In this document: one piece after another, positions 46,401 through 49,948 of the stretch
Numbering within the stretch: the stretch's first letter is position 1
Layout: each line of letters begins with the position of its first letter
Assembly: GCA_949317995.1 (NCBI GenBank)
Contig: OX439040.1
Location: 75,551,972 to 75,615,971 of the forward strand
From: Acholoe squamosa
Lineage: Eukaryota; Annelida; Polychaeta; Phyllodocida; Polynoidae
Reading direction: 5' to 3'
Length of the DNA stretch: 64,000 nucleotides
Program-made: the position numbers and the translations under genes
Notes under the pieces: model-generated
What the model saw: only the letters and a program-made list of their open reading frames with translations
The model's database searches: none
What the model was told of the DNA's origin: nothing

Positions 46401-49227
46401 GTTTGGAAGATCCTGAGAATGGATAAATAAGGAGACAGAGGCTAGGAAAGATTGGGCATTGCTTCAGTGACATATGGATTTCACTTATAGTACAACTATT
46501 GTAGCTTCAGGAAAATCATAATTAGAAATATGGTGGGAAGCATTCATTTTTAAAGACTCTTTTAAAAAGTGGTTGGGAATGGGACTTTGCTATTTTCTCA
46601 TATATACCTATACCATGTCGACCAGATTGCTTACTAAAATATGCCCATAGGTTAAAATGAAAGCCAATGGTATAGACATAAATATGAACACAAAAACACT
46701 TACATATAGTGGATTAGCATTTGTTTTCTATAGTTATACGGACATCTGGATATGACAATAGGGATCTAAGTGTATGCCAATGGGTTTATTAAGACCGGAT
46801 GTGTTACGATTTCAGCTACCCAGAGGTAGCAATTAACCCAAGACCCAATGTTTAAGTCCAACCCATCACGCTGAAGACTAAAGGGCTTCTGCCACAGTGA
46901 CTGTAGTAGTAAGTATGATTTTAATACCTGACACCCCTCGGAGGGTGCACAGGCAGGACCCATAGTCCGAAAAGGCGGGTCCACAGATACCAGGGGGGCT
47001 ACCTGCAAGGCGACAAGAAAAAAAAACACAGTACAGTGGGTAAACGTCTAGTCCGCGGGCCGAAGGTCCCCCAGGCAGCGACAGACTTCAGCATCCCCTC
47101 CTCCAACACCCCCAACGACCTCCACAGTTGACCTGAGTTAGGAGAGTGACATGCCCCGACCAGTAAACGTGACCAGTCCTCACAGGCCAGCCCTGCATAG
47201 TGGTGCAGAAGCTGTGTGTGACGGGTATATGCATACTCCTCCAGGCGTGACCTCTGGGCTCTGGTCCAGAAGGACGCCAAGGTGAGAAGTCGGCAGAAAA
47301 TCCTCCATCCATCCCCGGCCGGAGGGCCCATGCCCCGGTAGAGCCCCAGGATGCCAACCAGCAAGGACCGAAACCCCCACTGATTGCCAACCCACAGTGA
47401 CTAAGCCTGCAGGGGTTTATATACCAGTGCCGGCATATGTCACCAGCTATTGCCACAGGCCTGGATTGGTGCTGCCACGTACCAAGAACCTGAGGAACAG
47501 GGGTGACTGACTCAACCGCCCCAACAGACCCTATTATAGCGTATATGATATCAAATCTCTACACCATCTATAAACTTTGGGTGCGCCTTATACACAGAAT
47601 GTGCCTTATATGCAGGGTGCACCTTATATGTGGGGTATGACGGTAGTAAGGGATTGATAAAGGTCAGTACCAGTAGTGTTTCTGATGTGAACGCCACCAT
47701 GTGTACAGCTCTTTTTGACCCACAAAGGTTCTCTGTTAGTTCTCTTCCTGTTCATTGCCTTTGGGTGTAAAAAGAAATATTAGTATTTCTTGAAGATGTA
47801 CTACAATAATGTTTTTTTTTTTTGTATTTCAAATAAATATCTGTATTTGTAGGTAAAAAACAGGATATAACATTGTAACTAACAACTCTGAAAAATGTTG
47901 AAAAAACAAATGTCGAAAAAATATACATCGAAAAATGTTTTTCAACATTTTTTCTTTTCACAATTTAATTTTTTTTAGCCAAACCCTTTCCAAACTTTGT
48001 CATAAGTTATGACAAAACATACTCATAGTTCATCAATATACAATATACCCTCAGAGGGGTAGAAATATTTCTACAATATGTCAATCAACAAGACAACTCA
48101 CATATTTCAGGAATGTAATCCGTTGTTTCGGTAATACAAAGACAGGCGGGATGACAGACATGAGACCTACAGTCAGAAATTTGCTTTTTACATGTAGCAC
48201 TGCAGTTGCCTCTATTTGGTTTATCTGAAGTTTAAACCACAAAACATCACAATCCATCAAATTCTATGATCACTTTATACCCAATTCACCCTATGTAAGA
48301 GACCAAGGAAGGACAGGCCCAATAACACTTTTCATATTTATTTTACAGCCCAGAAAATGTATATCTAATGTTAAGCTATCCTCATTATAACATAACAGAA
48401 TCAATGCGATGTTAGAAATACTGCTCCACTCGCAAAAAAACACTGGGGTAATGGAGTATTGAAATCTCTATATATGTACCCTGTGCCCATGTCCATGTAA
48501 GAGGCCCATGACTGTATGGCTTTCTTTGAGTGCACTAATTTCAAAGATTGATATCAGAGATTGGTCATACCATGTTTGCTTTGACGTTGAAGCCAGGTGG
48601 TAGATGTTTAGCCTTTTTCAGGTACAAGAAATCGACTGTGTCGATAGCGTCAGTGTAGTTAACGATCTTGTATCCTAGACTGGTAAGTGCCCGACACTTA
48701 GTGTGTCCAACTTTAATATAATCCTGTGTTTAGAAAACATGAATGGGTTTTATTGAGAGAAATAGATGACTGATTGAGTGAAACACTGGGGGAACATTAA
48801 AGCATTGTATGTTATCGATTCTTTTGCCTCTAATCATTTCAAATTGACCATTTTTTCCATTGAATTTTATTAGTTATCATTGGCTATAATCAAACCAAAC
48901 CGGCCATTCCTTTTCTAAAGGCTTTGATGGGATCACGACTTTTATGCCAATATTATGAAATGATTATAAGATCAATATAGATAAGCTTGTGAAATATGGA
49001 CTCACCCCTTCACAATTAACCATGGCTGTGTGTTTCAGCATTGCTGGTGTATCTGGTGTTAAGGTAATTACAGCCGTACTTTGCTTAGCATGTTGTAAGC
49101 CTGTTAGCTTCACAGTCCCAACATTAATATATGTGATGTGTTGTAGAAAGCTTATATACATACATATAGCTGTAGCCACCATAATGATGATAATGGGCAC
49201 CTTCCATTTGCGATAGAGCCTAGCCAT
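881..49227 (-). CDS. TTLL15-like: Membrane-anchored tubulin-tyrosine-ligase-like protein, 13-exon host gene
   Basis: Thirteen exons were joined by eye: 49006-49227, 48571-48723, 48102-48224, 47671-47743, 20804-20882, 20407-20490, 19840-19924, 19497-19578, 19081-19198, 17038-17103, 16627-16780, 15733-15852 and 881-1009. All introns are GT-AG, all phases fit, and the total is 1,488 nt (about 495 residues) with no internal stop. The N-terminus has a short basic segment followed by a hydrophobic signal anchor. TTL-family hallmarks follow: PPVFVLPK in exon 3, PLWVKK and GGVHI in exon 4, VQEFLANPLLINN in exon 5, and RKFDLEIF..LVTSVAPLRIYLY in exons 5-6. Known family members add glutamate or glycine to tubulin with an ATP-grasp fold. 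The usual Arg after KFDL is Glu here and I find no clear EVN-SP signature, so activity is doubtful. A membrane anchor plus about 500 residues recalls the ttll-15 type; that subfamily call is inference. Introns 4 and 12 are full of transposons. Confidence 0.8.
1277..2391. mobile_element. Non-autonomous DNA transposon with 25-bp perfect terminal inverted repeats
   Basis: Perfect 25-bp inverted repeats at 1277-1301 and 2367-2391 begin GGGTAGATTAACC. Each end is flanked by TA (1275-1276 and 2392-2393), the target duplication of Tc1/mariner-like and related elements. The 1.1-kb interior has no transposase ORF. Confidence 0.75.
2506..2883 (-). repeat. 3' LTR of element A
   Basis: 378 bp, TGTAG...CTACA. 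A minus-strand TATATAAG lies near 2720. It lacks the MITE and about 45 bp found in the other LTR. Confidence 0.85.
2884..2894 (-). promoter_or_regulatory. Polypurine tract of element A
   Basis: Minus strand AAGAGGGACAG directly abuts the 3' LTR; it would prime plus-strand DNA synthesis. Confidence 0.6.
2895..4291 (-). other. 3' non-coding region of element A
   Basis: AT-rich, no convincing ORF. It contains the four-copy repeat at 3781-4031. Confidence 0.5.
3781..4031 (-). repeat. Four imperfect copies of a ~35-bp motif
   Basis: Copies start at 3781, 3855, 3915 and 3997 (core TGGGCGTAGCTAAACCC then GGATGCCTGTAGTGCTA), spaced 60-82 bp. The last two are nearly identical. Confidence 0.7.
4292..6663 (-). 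pseudogene. Element A third ORF (after integrase), unknown function
   Basis: A run of minus-strand open segments follows integrase: 6343-6663, 5957-6316, about 5740-5950, 5151-5561, 4628-4987 and 4292-4570. They are broken by stops and frameshifts and seem to be one long protein. From N to C they show an acidic region, an aromatic-rich segment (WRLPPQKTCEGYEDMEEW), a Cys/His cluster (HKDCPFQRC, then HLVEFHMH, then KKCAKCTGC) that could bind zinc, a Gly/Pro/Ser-rich stretch and a coiled-coil-like tail. I see no envelope signature such as a signal peptide, membrane segment or fusion peptide. I do not recognise the family. An 11-G run at 6531-6541 marks one break. Confidence 0.5.
7259..8621 (-). 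pseudogene. Element A integrase
   Basis: The segments in order are an N-terminal zinc-binding region (HGHRTSRHFGKKRS, RHYYWLG; the CxxC half is damaged), a core with HSDQGRELES (second catalytic Asp), PYRPQSDG then a stop then VERFN (catalytic Glu), and a C-terminal domain at 7259-7618 with WDGPFTINQVIGDT, a GPY/F-type module. It inserts the cDNA in intact relatives. Stops and frameshifts at several points make it inactive. Confidence 0.8.
8622..9588 (-). pseudogene. Element A reverse transcriptase (palm/thumb) and RNase H
   Basis: 9175-9588 carries the YLDD active site (CLVYLDDVIVFGKT), LKPKKCDLF and the thumb (SFLSFCSYYRDIIPGYS). 8959-9159 carries the RNase H start (FILDTDASNDSIGAPLS). The rest of RNase H (8622-8958) is too decayed to follow. 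Confidence 0.8.
9642..9983 (-). pseudogene. Element A reverse transcriptase, fingers
   Basis: DVITPSSSTWSSPVCMVTKKD is the fingers motif and LDLQSGYGQVGM is catalytic motif A. Between them the expected 'cvDYR.LN' segment is missing, so there is an internal deletion near 9720. A frameshift separates it from the YLDD segment. Confidence 0.8.
9984..10523 (-). pseudogene. Element A aspartic protease
   Basis: CGFDLGTKTELAKY resembles the catalytic loop (DLGT where D-S/T-G is usual) and DDGILGLDF is the conserved second half. The two halves are separated by the fold-back insertion at 10143-10242 and a frameshift. It processes Gag-Pol in intact relatives. Confidence 0.55.
10157..10207. repeat. Perfect 23-bp inverted repeat with T5 loop
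   Basis: Arms 10157-10179 and 10185-10207 are exact reverse complements around five Ts. The block is flanked by a 16-bp direct repeat, CTAATATACCATCATC, at 10143-10158 and 10227-10242. Confidence 0.9.
10266..11965 (-). repeat. 1,700-bp tandem duplication in element A, copy 1
   Basis: It contains Gag capsid-like (10774-11373), nucleocapsid-like and protease N-terminal frames plus the Gly/Ser-rich segment (11511-11957). It matches copy 2 at an offset of exactly 1,700 bp with only three differences that I can see in the translated parts. Confidence 0.9.
10774..11373 (-). pseudogene. Element A Gag capsid-like segment, copy 1
   Basis: 199 codons with ESAKVFGLECQQLLHKARP and a DEMFRQFIDGLHNQEHRTV helix pair typical of retrotransposon Gag capsid C-terminal regions, followed by a Ser/Thr/Pro-rich tail. 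The next frame (10602-10808) has HDCNR..SDCHDC, a possible degenerate zinc knuckle. It is one of two tandem copies and could not give a normal Gag-Pol. Confidence 0.6.
11966..13665 (-). repeat. 1,700-bp tandem duplication in element A, copy 2
   Basis: Same content as copy 1. The Gly/Ser-rich, capsid-like (12474-13073) and CxxC-rich (12302-12508) frames repeat in order. The junction shows short homology (TAAGAG). Confidence 0.9.
12474..13073 (-). pseudogene. Element A Gag capsid-like segment, copy 2
   Basis: Differs from copy 1 at two residues (Ser for Pro in the LHKAR segment and Glu for Lys near the end). It lies upstream in the transcript. Confidence 0.6.
13211..13828 (-). pseudogene. Element A Gag Gly/Ser-rich segment
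   Basis: 205 codons. The C-terminal two thirds are low-complexity Gly/Ser/Thr/Asn. It is partly repeated at 11511-11957. Confidence 0.5.
13850..14627 (-). pseudogene. Element A Gag N-terminal coiled-coil region
   Basis: The first ATG after the primer site is at 14627. The frame runs through an acidic Pro-rich part and a charged helical stretch (EELEDMQAEYEKIQQDLIVL) to an A-rich frameshift near 14098, after which coiled-coil-like sequence continues in another frame. Confidence 0.55.
14652..14669 (-). promoter_or_regulatory. Primer binding site of element A
   Basis: TGGTGCCATGACC starts one base after the 5' LTR on the minus strand; TGG pairs with a tRNA CCA end. Confidence 0.55.
14831..15303. 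mobile_element. 473-bp MITE inside the element A LTR
   Basis: It is absent from the other LTR. The ends are a ~29-bp inverted pair, GGTC..AAATCA.AGAA..T..GCATATG. It is flanked by AGAA (14827-14830 and 15304-15307). Part of another copy lies either side of element C. Confidence 0.75.
15431..15517 (+). other. tRNA-like segment in the element A LTR
   Basis: TGGTGTAACGG (15431-15441) fits the tRNA A-box consensus. GGTCTGAGTCC (15507-15517) is two bases from a B box. The spacing is long (76 nt). It resembles the 5' half of arginine tRNAs. Confidence 0.3.
15733..15852 (-). CDS. TTLL-like exon 12
   Basis: Acceptor ...TTATTACAG, donor GTATGT, 40 codons, phase 0/0. It encodes CSICSVCLTTRDKIHF. Element A begins 165 bp beyond the donor, inside intron 12. 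Confidence 0.7.
15853..16626. other. Intron 11 of the TTLL-like gene
   Basis: No other feature seen. Confidence 0.4.
16627..16780 (-). CDS. TTLL-like exon 11
   Basis: Donor GTAGGT. The acceptor ...CCCCAAG is chosen to fit the phase. An AG about 30 nt further upstream would add a plausible LIS..SP segment but does not fit exon 10, so the 5' boundary is uncertain. Confidence 0.55.
17038..17103 (-). CDS. TTLL-like exon 10
   Basis: Acceptor ...ACCCAAG, donor GTGAGT, 66 nt. It encodes TYSSEMYASVLVLSG and onward. It is supported by splice sites and phase rather than by a family motif. Confidence 0.6.
17104..19080. other. Intron 9 of the TTLL-like gene
   Basis: AT-rich. It contains the (AT)n run and a fragment of the TGCACCTTATA MITE family near 17310. 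No coding sequence recognised. Confidence 0.4.
17853..17918. repeat. (AT)33 microsatellite
   Basis: Uninterrupted AT dinucleotides. Confidence 0.95.
19081..19198 (-). CDS. TTLL-like exon 9
   Basis: Acceptor ...TGGTTCCAG, donor GTGAGT, 118 nt. It encodes YSSSKLENDILTAFTEVGC and AYLAWKYG. Phase 2 at the end matches exon 10. Confidence 0.7.
19497..19578 (-). CDS. TTLL-like exon 8
   Basis: Acceptor ...TTTCACAG, donor GTAAGG, 82 nt. It encodes a helical stretch (LKTDKEILFEYLERKG), the family's 'f..yle..Gy' region. Confidence 0.75.
19840..19924 (-). CDS. TTLL-like exon 7
   Basis: Acceptor ...AAACTAG, donor GTGGGT, 85 nt. It encodes FCTVDYLPFDP, the family's 'RF(C/A)T..Y' position, then HPFPTLDK. 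Confidence 0.75.
20407..20490 (-). CDS. TTLL-like exon 6
   Basis: Acceptor ...GTACAG, donor GTAAGA, 84 nt. It encodes RKFDLEIF and SVAPLRIYLY, the core TTLL strand pair. Glu stands where FDLR is usual. Confidence 0.85.
20804..20882 (-). CDS. TTLL-like exon 5
   Basis: Acceptor ...CTTCCACAG, donor GTGAGC. VQEFLANPLLINN is a strong TTLL signature. Phases join exon 4 (across 26.8 kb of transposons) and exon 6. Confidence 0.85.
21444..21773 (+). repeat. 5' LTR of element B
   Basis: 330 bp, TGTCATAT...ATATGACA. It contains AATAAA at 21684-21689. Confidence 0.8.
21776..21793 (+). promoter_or_regulatory. Primer binding site of element B
   Basis: TGGTGGAGAAC starts two bases after the LTR. It resembles the element C site (TGGTGGATGAAC), so a shared tRNA primer is likely. 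Confidence 0.55.
21968..23668 (+). pseudogene. gag: Element B Gag
   Basis: The ATG at 21968 follows a 194-nt leader. Segments are an N-terminal region with a coiled coil ending in Arg-Glu repeats encoded by (GA)n (22394-22437), a retrotransposon Gag capsid domain (about 22700-23120, RFLKGRAKTFYDTY, EEDVTVYATDIRRL), then an Arg/Ser-rich tail (23290-23660) in place of CCHC zinc knuckles. The frame changes twice, across the GA run and near 23,095, so it is not a single open frame. The two shifts are 1-2 nt, and either could be length variation or sequencing error. Gag forms the particle and binds RNA through its basic tail. The frame ends in TAA right after a -1 slippery site. Confidence 0.75.
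22394..22437 (+). repeat. (GA)n microsatellite inside gag
   Basis: A GA run coding Arg-Glu repeats. The reading frame changes across it. Confidence 0.95.
23659..23703 (+). promoter_or_regulatory. Programmed -1 ribosomal frameshift site, gag to pol
   Basis: The heptamer T TTA AAC (23659-23665) is in the gag frame, directly before the TAA stop (23666-23668). Five bases on is a perfect 8-bp stem, AAGTCTAG (23671-23678) with CTAGACTT (23696-23703), which may extend by GAT/ATC. Slipping back one base gives an open frame that continues straight into pol. Confidence 0.85.
23665..27424 (+). pseudogene. pol: Element B Pol (protease, RT, RNase H, integrase)
   Basis: In order: protease (ALIDTGASISCIS, near 23800; ILGVDFL), reverse transcriptase (VVDFRHLNKK; YVDD near 25057), RNase H (IATDSSKFAVGACIS near 25497), a long acidic/basic linker (26000-26270), the integrase HHCC finger (HIGITK.., CDKCLKSK) and the D-D-E core (MIDTVSP, SDNGTTFKS, GLVERANQSL). 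Single-base frameshifts occur at an A6 run (24652-24657), near 25,280 and near 27,285. The C-terminus stops at 27,424 where the replaced block begins. There are few in-frame stops, so it is fairly young. It copies and integrates the element when intact. Confidence 0.85.
27430..28057. other. Foreign block inside element B, left part
   Basis: It replaces the end of pol. 27583-28026 is a direct repeat of 44880-45308, containing inverted copies of the GTGGTTGGGAACGGGACA motif (27617-27640 and 27967-27990). It ends in a fragment of the 473-bp MITE family, cut by element C. Confidence 0.6.
28058..28707 (-). repeat. 3' LTR of element C
   Basis: 650 bp with near-perfect 15-bp inverted termini (TGTCAACGGACCATT). 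Confidence 0.9.
28708..29684 (-). other. 3' non-coding region of element C
   Basis: A fairly G-rich tract on the minus strand (GTGGGGATT) abuts the LTR and may be the polypurine tract. No ORF with support. Confidence 0.4.
29685..30365 (-). CDS. Element C accessory ORF, basic and Cys-rich
   Basis: 226 codons with no family that I recognise. A plausible 3' splice site (TTCACTGCTCTCTTCCCTACAG) ends near 30337, so the true start may be in an upstream exon. It contains a basic Arg/Lys/Pro region (GNRRKRQGGRGQ, NRRPRAP), a Cys/His cluster (AYCRH, LCIPCYH, LCPC) that could bind metal, and an acidic tail (ESDSNSDSD). Its position after env, basic stretch and possible spliced expression recall regulatory genes of complex retroviruses; that is inference only. 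The frame is intact while pol and env are broken. Confidence 0.45.
   Translation of the reverse strand: MVCFHCSLPYSPLLWRPGSPTIRRPCSPEMQKQAGAFIVKEGNRRKRQGGRGQPTSDPTNRRPRAPAPTPNKQWREPSNKPPLTPRGTYVLAAFRPGTHMPPAYKHNNAYCRHTNGQVSAAKLCIPCYHQPNRFLCPCAYGDKLKPSGNRHGPPPKTMWKPMPVKPTTPPESDSNSDSDVATAGDLASVYLDFSDITISKFRPIRSRTHRKTEGRFKDFNIKEHQN
30366..31644 (-). other. Element C region between post-env ORF and accessory ORF
   Basis: Short open frames only; none supported. Confidence 0.4.
31645..32448 (-). CDS. Element C post-env membrane ORF (in frame with env)
   Basis: The env frame continues without a stop. An ATG at 32448 opens MADAASWNKLKEMIKN, then a hydrophobic segment (SMIAFLGIILILLFI) and a ~200-residue basic domain that I do not recognise, ending in a Pro/Ser-rich tail. 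It may be a separate protein or an unusually long cytoplasmic domain of Env. The second membrane segment argues for a separate role. Confidence 0.45.
   Translation of the reverse strand: MADAASWNKLKEMIKNTNQNWPTRTTPQEITTPDWIQMPGRYDSMIAFLGIILILLFIKAAGRRCLRHWPYGRQDPAPGTPRFVLKIHSGGHTYAFPVGLMVYGRNLWPVSILAPKLAPPRLTFPLARHLDAHWKSEVGMIIGGRLRTVKLERYPSCPLLWRIPLAIVLKSRPHTVTLAIVQENQPDFQLTPSDYELSASFKPVPPMTRRKDLPRREAPKASTSGTTPAEMALLQFRETQPPKDLYLFDPTLAERAIDTMDGRFFMF
32449..34341 (-). pseudogene. env: Element C Env-like glycoprotein (baculovirus F/errantivirus type)
   Basis: The frame opens after a likely 3' splice site (TTTCTATTTTTAAG, near 34342) with a hydrophobic leader. The middle (about 33200-33950) matches the F-type pattern: a heptad-rich stretch, then LPPKLIPHKAMEDGLNNLSS, a YIT-IPIPIG strand, the IYRAEAFPVPF motif and a Cys cluster. 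A transmembrane segment (WLYLLSPAIAILYCLIT) lies near 32,530. These proteins mediate membrane fusion in intact viruses. There are two breaks: a single-base shift near 34,020 and another at the A7/T7 run 33169-33175. Homology is by pattern; no search was run. Confidence 0.65.
34675..35085 (-). CDS. Element C ORF between pol and env
   Basis: 136 codons from ATG; the frame is open further up to about 35,200, where TTTATTCACACAG could be a splice acceptor. The protein is helical, with no motif that I recognise (GVYLNNKTVQKELTLQDP; TSSYIALLCARTLIAS). Its place before env suggests an accessory gene, but function is unknown. Confidence 0.4.
   Translation of the reverse strand: MDLFEIRITIMEQRDMIKHISSNDLGVYLNNKTVQKELTLQDPIVLSATKAIIFDLCKDFPTIPLWDRFSEETSSYIALLCARTLIASEKPLNELPRYETSIGRHNVIIQTTNLQTQLAAFEMVKYAPYIVKSSHP
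35407..35640 (-). CDS. Element C short His-rich ORF
   Basis: About 65-75 codons, rich in His (SHHPHLNHSHHTNQTHH) with KCRDCH downstream, so perhaps metal-binding. It is short and could be chance. Confidence 0.25.
   Translation of the reverse strand, partial: PHQEACNEELANLMKCLDASHHPHLNHSHHTNQTHHIQQLWSKHPETTGPKCRDCHATSPGRIGLMCPLVASSIVLA
35641..36419 (-). other. Element C spacer between pol and the His-rich ORF
   Basis: No supported ORF. A GGGTGAGA near 35,650 on the minus strand resembles a splice donor. Confidence 0.3.
36420..40818 (-). pseudogene. pol: Element C Pol (protease, RT, RNase H, integrase)
   Basis: Protease (ALVDSGASLSFIS, LILGVNFM), RT (VVDYRWVNENL, AYVDDVAIYS) and RNase H (VIFTDSSNYSLGA) are followed near 38,690 by a deletion of roughly 70 bp and a frame change, then RNase H end, a long linker with an AT-hook (KPRGRPPK, ~38,044-38,067), the integrase HHCC finger (HCSPLGGHLG.., CGTCHTCL) and D-D-E core (TMDTIGP, NTDNAQQY, GLCERQHQT). 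A GPY/F-type module and a second AT-hook (KKRGRPAKK, ~36,482-36,513) end the protein. In-frame stops occur at about 37,369 (where relatives have Trp) and 36,975. Pol is in frame with the end of gag. Confidence 0.85.
40819..40821 (-). promoter_or_regulatory. Possible gag-pol readthrough stop (TAG)
   Basis: AAA TAG GGA TCA GGG: the stop separates the Gag tail from Pol in the same frame, and a purine-rich run follows as in UAG-readthrough retroviruses. A point mutation is the alternative. Confidence 0.4.
40819..43768 (-). pseudogene. gag: Element C Gag
   Basis: The start ATG at 43768 lies only 52 nt from the LTR. An 835-codon frame holds a long disordered Pro/Ser/Thr region (43768-42000) and the capsid domain (about 41260-41830: FLTEFKFFIRNVHAKRP, LKGRAAQWFF, TEDYLADMTMLL). 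A +1 shift at an A5 run near 41,338 leads to an Arg/Ser/Lys-rich tail ending at the TAG. As in element B, the basic tail replaces zinc knuckles, marking B and C as related. It builds the particle and packages RNA in intact relatives. Confidence 0.75.
43800..43817 (-). promoter_or_regulatory. Primer binding site of element C
   Basis: TGGTGGATGAACCC starts three bases after the 5' LTR. Confidence 0.55.
43821..44470 (-). repeat. 5' LTR of element C
   Basis: 650 bp, same ends as the 3' LTR. Confidence 0.9.
44471..44879. other. Foreign block inside element B, after element C
   Basis: It begins with the right end of a 473-bp-type MITE (ATATGCACACTTTCT..TTTGTGACC, to ~44503). No gene is seen. Confidence 0.5.
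44880..46600. repeat. Degenerate ~186-bp tandem repeat array
   Basis: The motif GTGGTTGGGAACRGGACA recurs near 45259, 45447, 45632, 45821, 46007, 46174, 46369 and 46568 (steps 167-199 bp), often doubled, with related sequence between copies (for example ATTATCATTACAATGA and GAGTGGATGGGAGAACA). The first part duplicates 27583-28026. Confidence 0.75.
46727..46757 (+). repeat. Remnant of the element B 3' LTR
   Basis: About 31 bp matching the end of the 5' LTR (TATACGGACATCTGGATATG, then ACA), followed by the ATAG duplication. Confidence 0.75.
47671..47743 (-). CDS. TTLL-like exon 4 (ATP-binding segment)
   Basis: The acceptor is taken as ...CAGGAAG because it keeps phase 0; the AG four bases upstream would break the frame. 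The exon ends with one base of a codon at GTACTG. REPLWVKK followed by GGVHI is the family's 'W-x-x-K ... G-x-x-I' nucleotide-binding segment. Confidence 0.75.
47744..48101. other. Intron 3 of the TTLL-like gene
   Basis: AT-rich. A short foldback of AAAAATGTTGAAAA-type repeats lies around 47,890-47,955. Confidence 0.4.
48102..48224 (-). CDS. TTLL-like exon 3
   Basis: Acceptor ...AACTTCAG, donor GTGAGT, 41 codons, phase 0/0. PPVFVLPKQRITFLKY matches the family's proline-rich 'fvLPk..k.fl' segment. Confidence 0.75.
48571..48723 (-). CDS. TTLL-like exon 2
   Basis: Acceptor ...AAACACAG, donor GTATGA, 51 codons, phase 0/0. It encodes the start of the TTL domain (GHTKCRALTSLGYKIVNY, then a VDFLYLKK stretch). 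Confidence 0.75.
49006..49227 (-). CDS. TTLL-like exon 1 (signal anchor)
   Basis: The start is the ATG at 49225-49227, with A at -3 and G at +4. The open frame extends upstream to a TTG, but the ATG is preferred. The exon encodes RLYRKWK followed by a hydrophobic segment of about 20 residues (type II anchor) and a stem. The donor is GTGAGT, phase 0. Confidence 0.75.
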
Positions 49228-49439
49228 CCTTACACTCCTAGATATAGCAGTAACTAGAACAGTATTTTCCAATGGCAGCCAACCGAGGCACCACTACATT
49301 AGCCTCGACACTCAGTCCCAGGCACTGAACTTCTTATTATTCTCCAAGCTGATGTAGCCTGCAGTGAGAAGGCATAAAACAGCTCAGAATATGTATGGAG
49401 AGTCAATTACAAGTAGTATATACATGCACACTGAGCGCA

Positions 49440-49670
49440 ATGGATTAGCTACTAACTAGGTCATGACCTACTGGTAGACCGGAAGTGACCTAGTTTCAGC
49501 CAATCACAGGGCTGGATTTGACAGGAAGTGACGTCATAAGGTCATGACCTATTTTTTTCAGCCAATCAGAGAGCTGGATTCCATTTGACCTAGTGACCTG
49601 ACCTAGATGCATAAATTAAGAGAATTGCGCAATACCTAGGCTTGACCTACTTGCAAACCGGAAGTGACCT
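49440..49670 (-). promoter_or_regulatory. Promoter region of the TTLL-like gene
   Basis: The region lies 210-440 bp upstream of the start codon. It contains two copies of the perfect palindrome AGGTCATGACCT (49458-49469 and 49539-49550), a CRE TGACGTCA (49529-49536), ETS-type CCGGAAGT (49479-49486 and 49658-49665), CCAAT boxes (49500-49504 and 49562-49566) and further TGACCT half-sites. ETS, CCAAT and CRE together are typical of TATA-less animal promoters. The palindrome equals the known inverted AGGTCA nuclear-receptor element. Use of the sites is inferred. Confidence 0.55.
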
Positions 49671-49948
49671 ACTAACCTACTTGCGAAAACGTATGACCTA
49701 CGTATGAAGGTGTATTGCGCAATGCTTGTAAGAAATTACACAATAGCCATGACTCATTTTCTGATGCAATGTTTCTATGGACTTACGCAATACTTATGAC
49801 TCATTTTTTTGATATCAGATTAAAATGCAACAAAGACACAACTCGGTTCTTTTTTAATTCAATCTTTTTTATTCTTTCTTCGAATCAGAGTATATGCTAG
49901 GTATGAATCATTATAATCATATATGCTTGCAAGCAGAGTACATGGATA

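Larger units (their letters stand above)
21444..46757 (+). mobile_element. Element B: Ty3/gypsy retrotransposon with intact 5' LTR, interrupted
   Basis: It opens TGTCATAT, the inverse of the end ATATGACA, and is flanked by ATAG (21440-21443 and 46758-46761). It has a 5' LTR, gag and pol on the plus strand (antisense to the host gene). After 27,424 the integrase tail and most of the 3' LTR are replaced by other sequence; only the last ~31 bp of the 3' LTR remain (46727-46757). Confidence 0.8.
21400..47563. mobile_element. LTR related to element A, split by element B
   Basis: The left piece 21400-21443 starts TGTAGTGGTT; the right piece 46762-47563 ends CTCTACA. 46785-46815 (GGTTTATTAAGACC..GTTACGATTTCAGC) resembles the element A LTR. 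No internal genes or second LTR are seen, so it is probably a solo LTR. I see no clean target duplication. The GC-rich part 47030-47480 gives minus-strand open frames that are probably not genes. Confidence 0.5.
21181..47645. mobile_element. MITE split by the nested insertions (outermost layer)
   Basis: The left end at 21181-21399 starts TGTAATACCCTGTGTATA. The right end at 47564-47645 ends GCACCTTATATGTGGGGTAT. Inside, 21340-21390 resembles 240-300 of the first MITE. The split point is the LTR 21400-47563. Confidence 0.5.

Noticed and set aside
44880-46600. CRISPR-like array
   Set aside because: Units are long, degenerate and have no unique spacers; the DNA is animal.
46766-47456. Overlapping minus-strand open frames in a GC-rich block
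   Set aside because: They lie in the A-type LTR, overlap in several frames and match no family; GC-rich sequence lacks stops by chance.
46758-47540. AATAGGG...CCCTATT ends as a hAT-like transposon
   Set aside because: Only 7-10 bp match, no 8-bp duplication, and the sequence is better explained as an LTR split by element B.
48102-48224. Alternative Cys-rich reading of exon 3
   Set aside because: It gives eight Cys in 40 residues but breaks the phase; the other frame has the TTLL motif PPVFVLPK and fits both neighbours.
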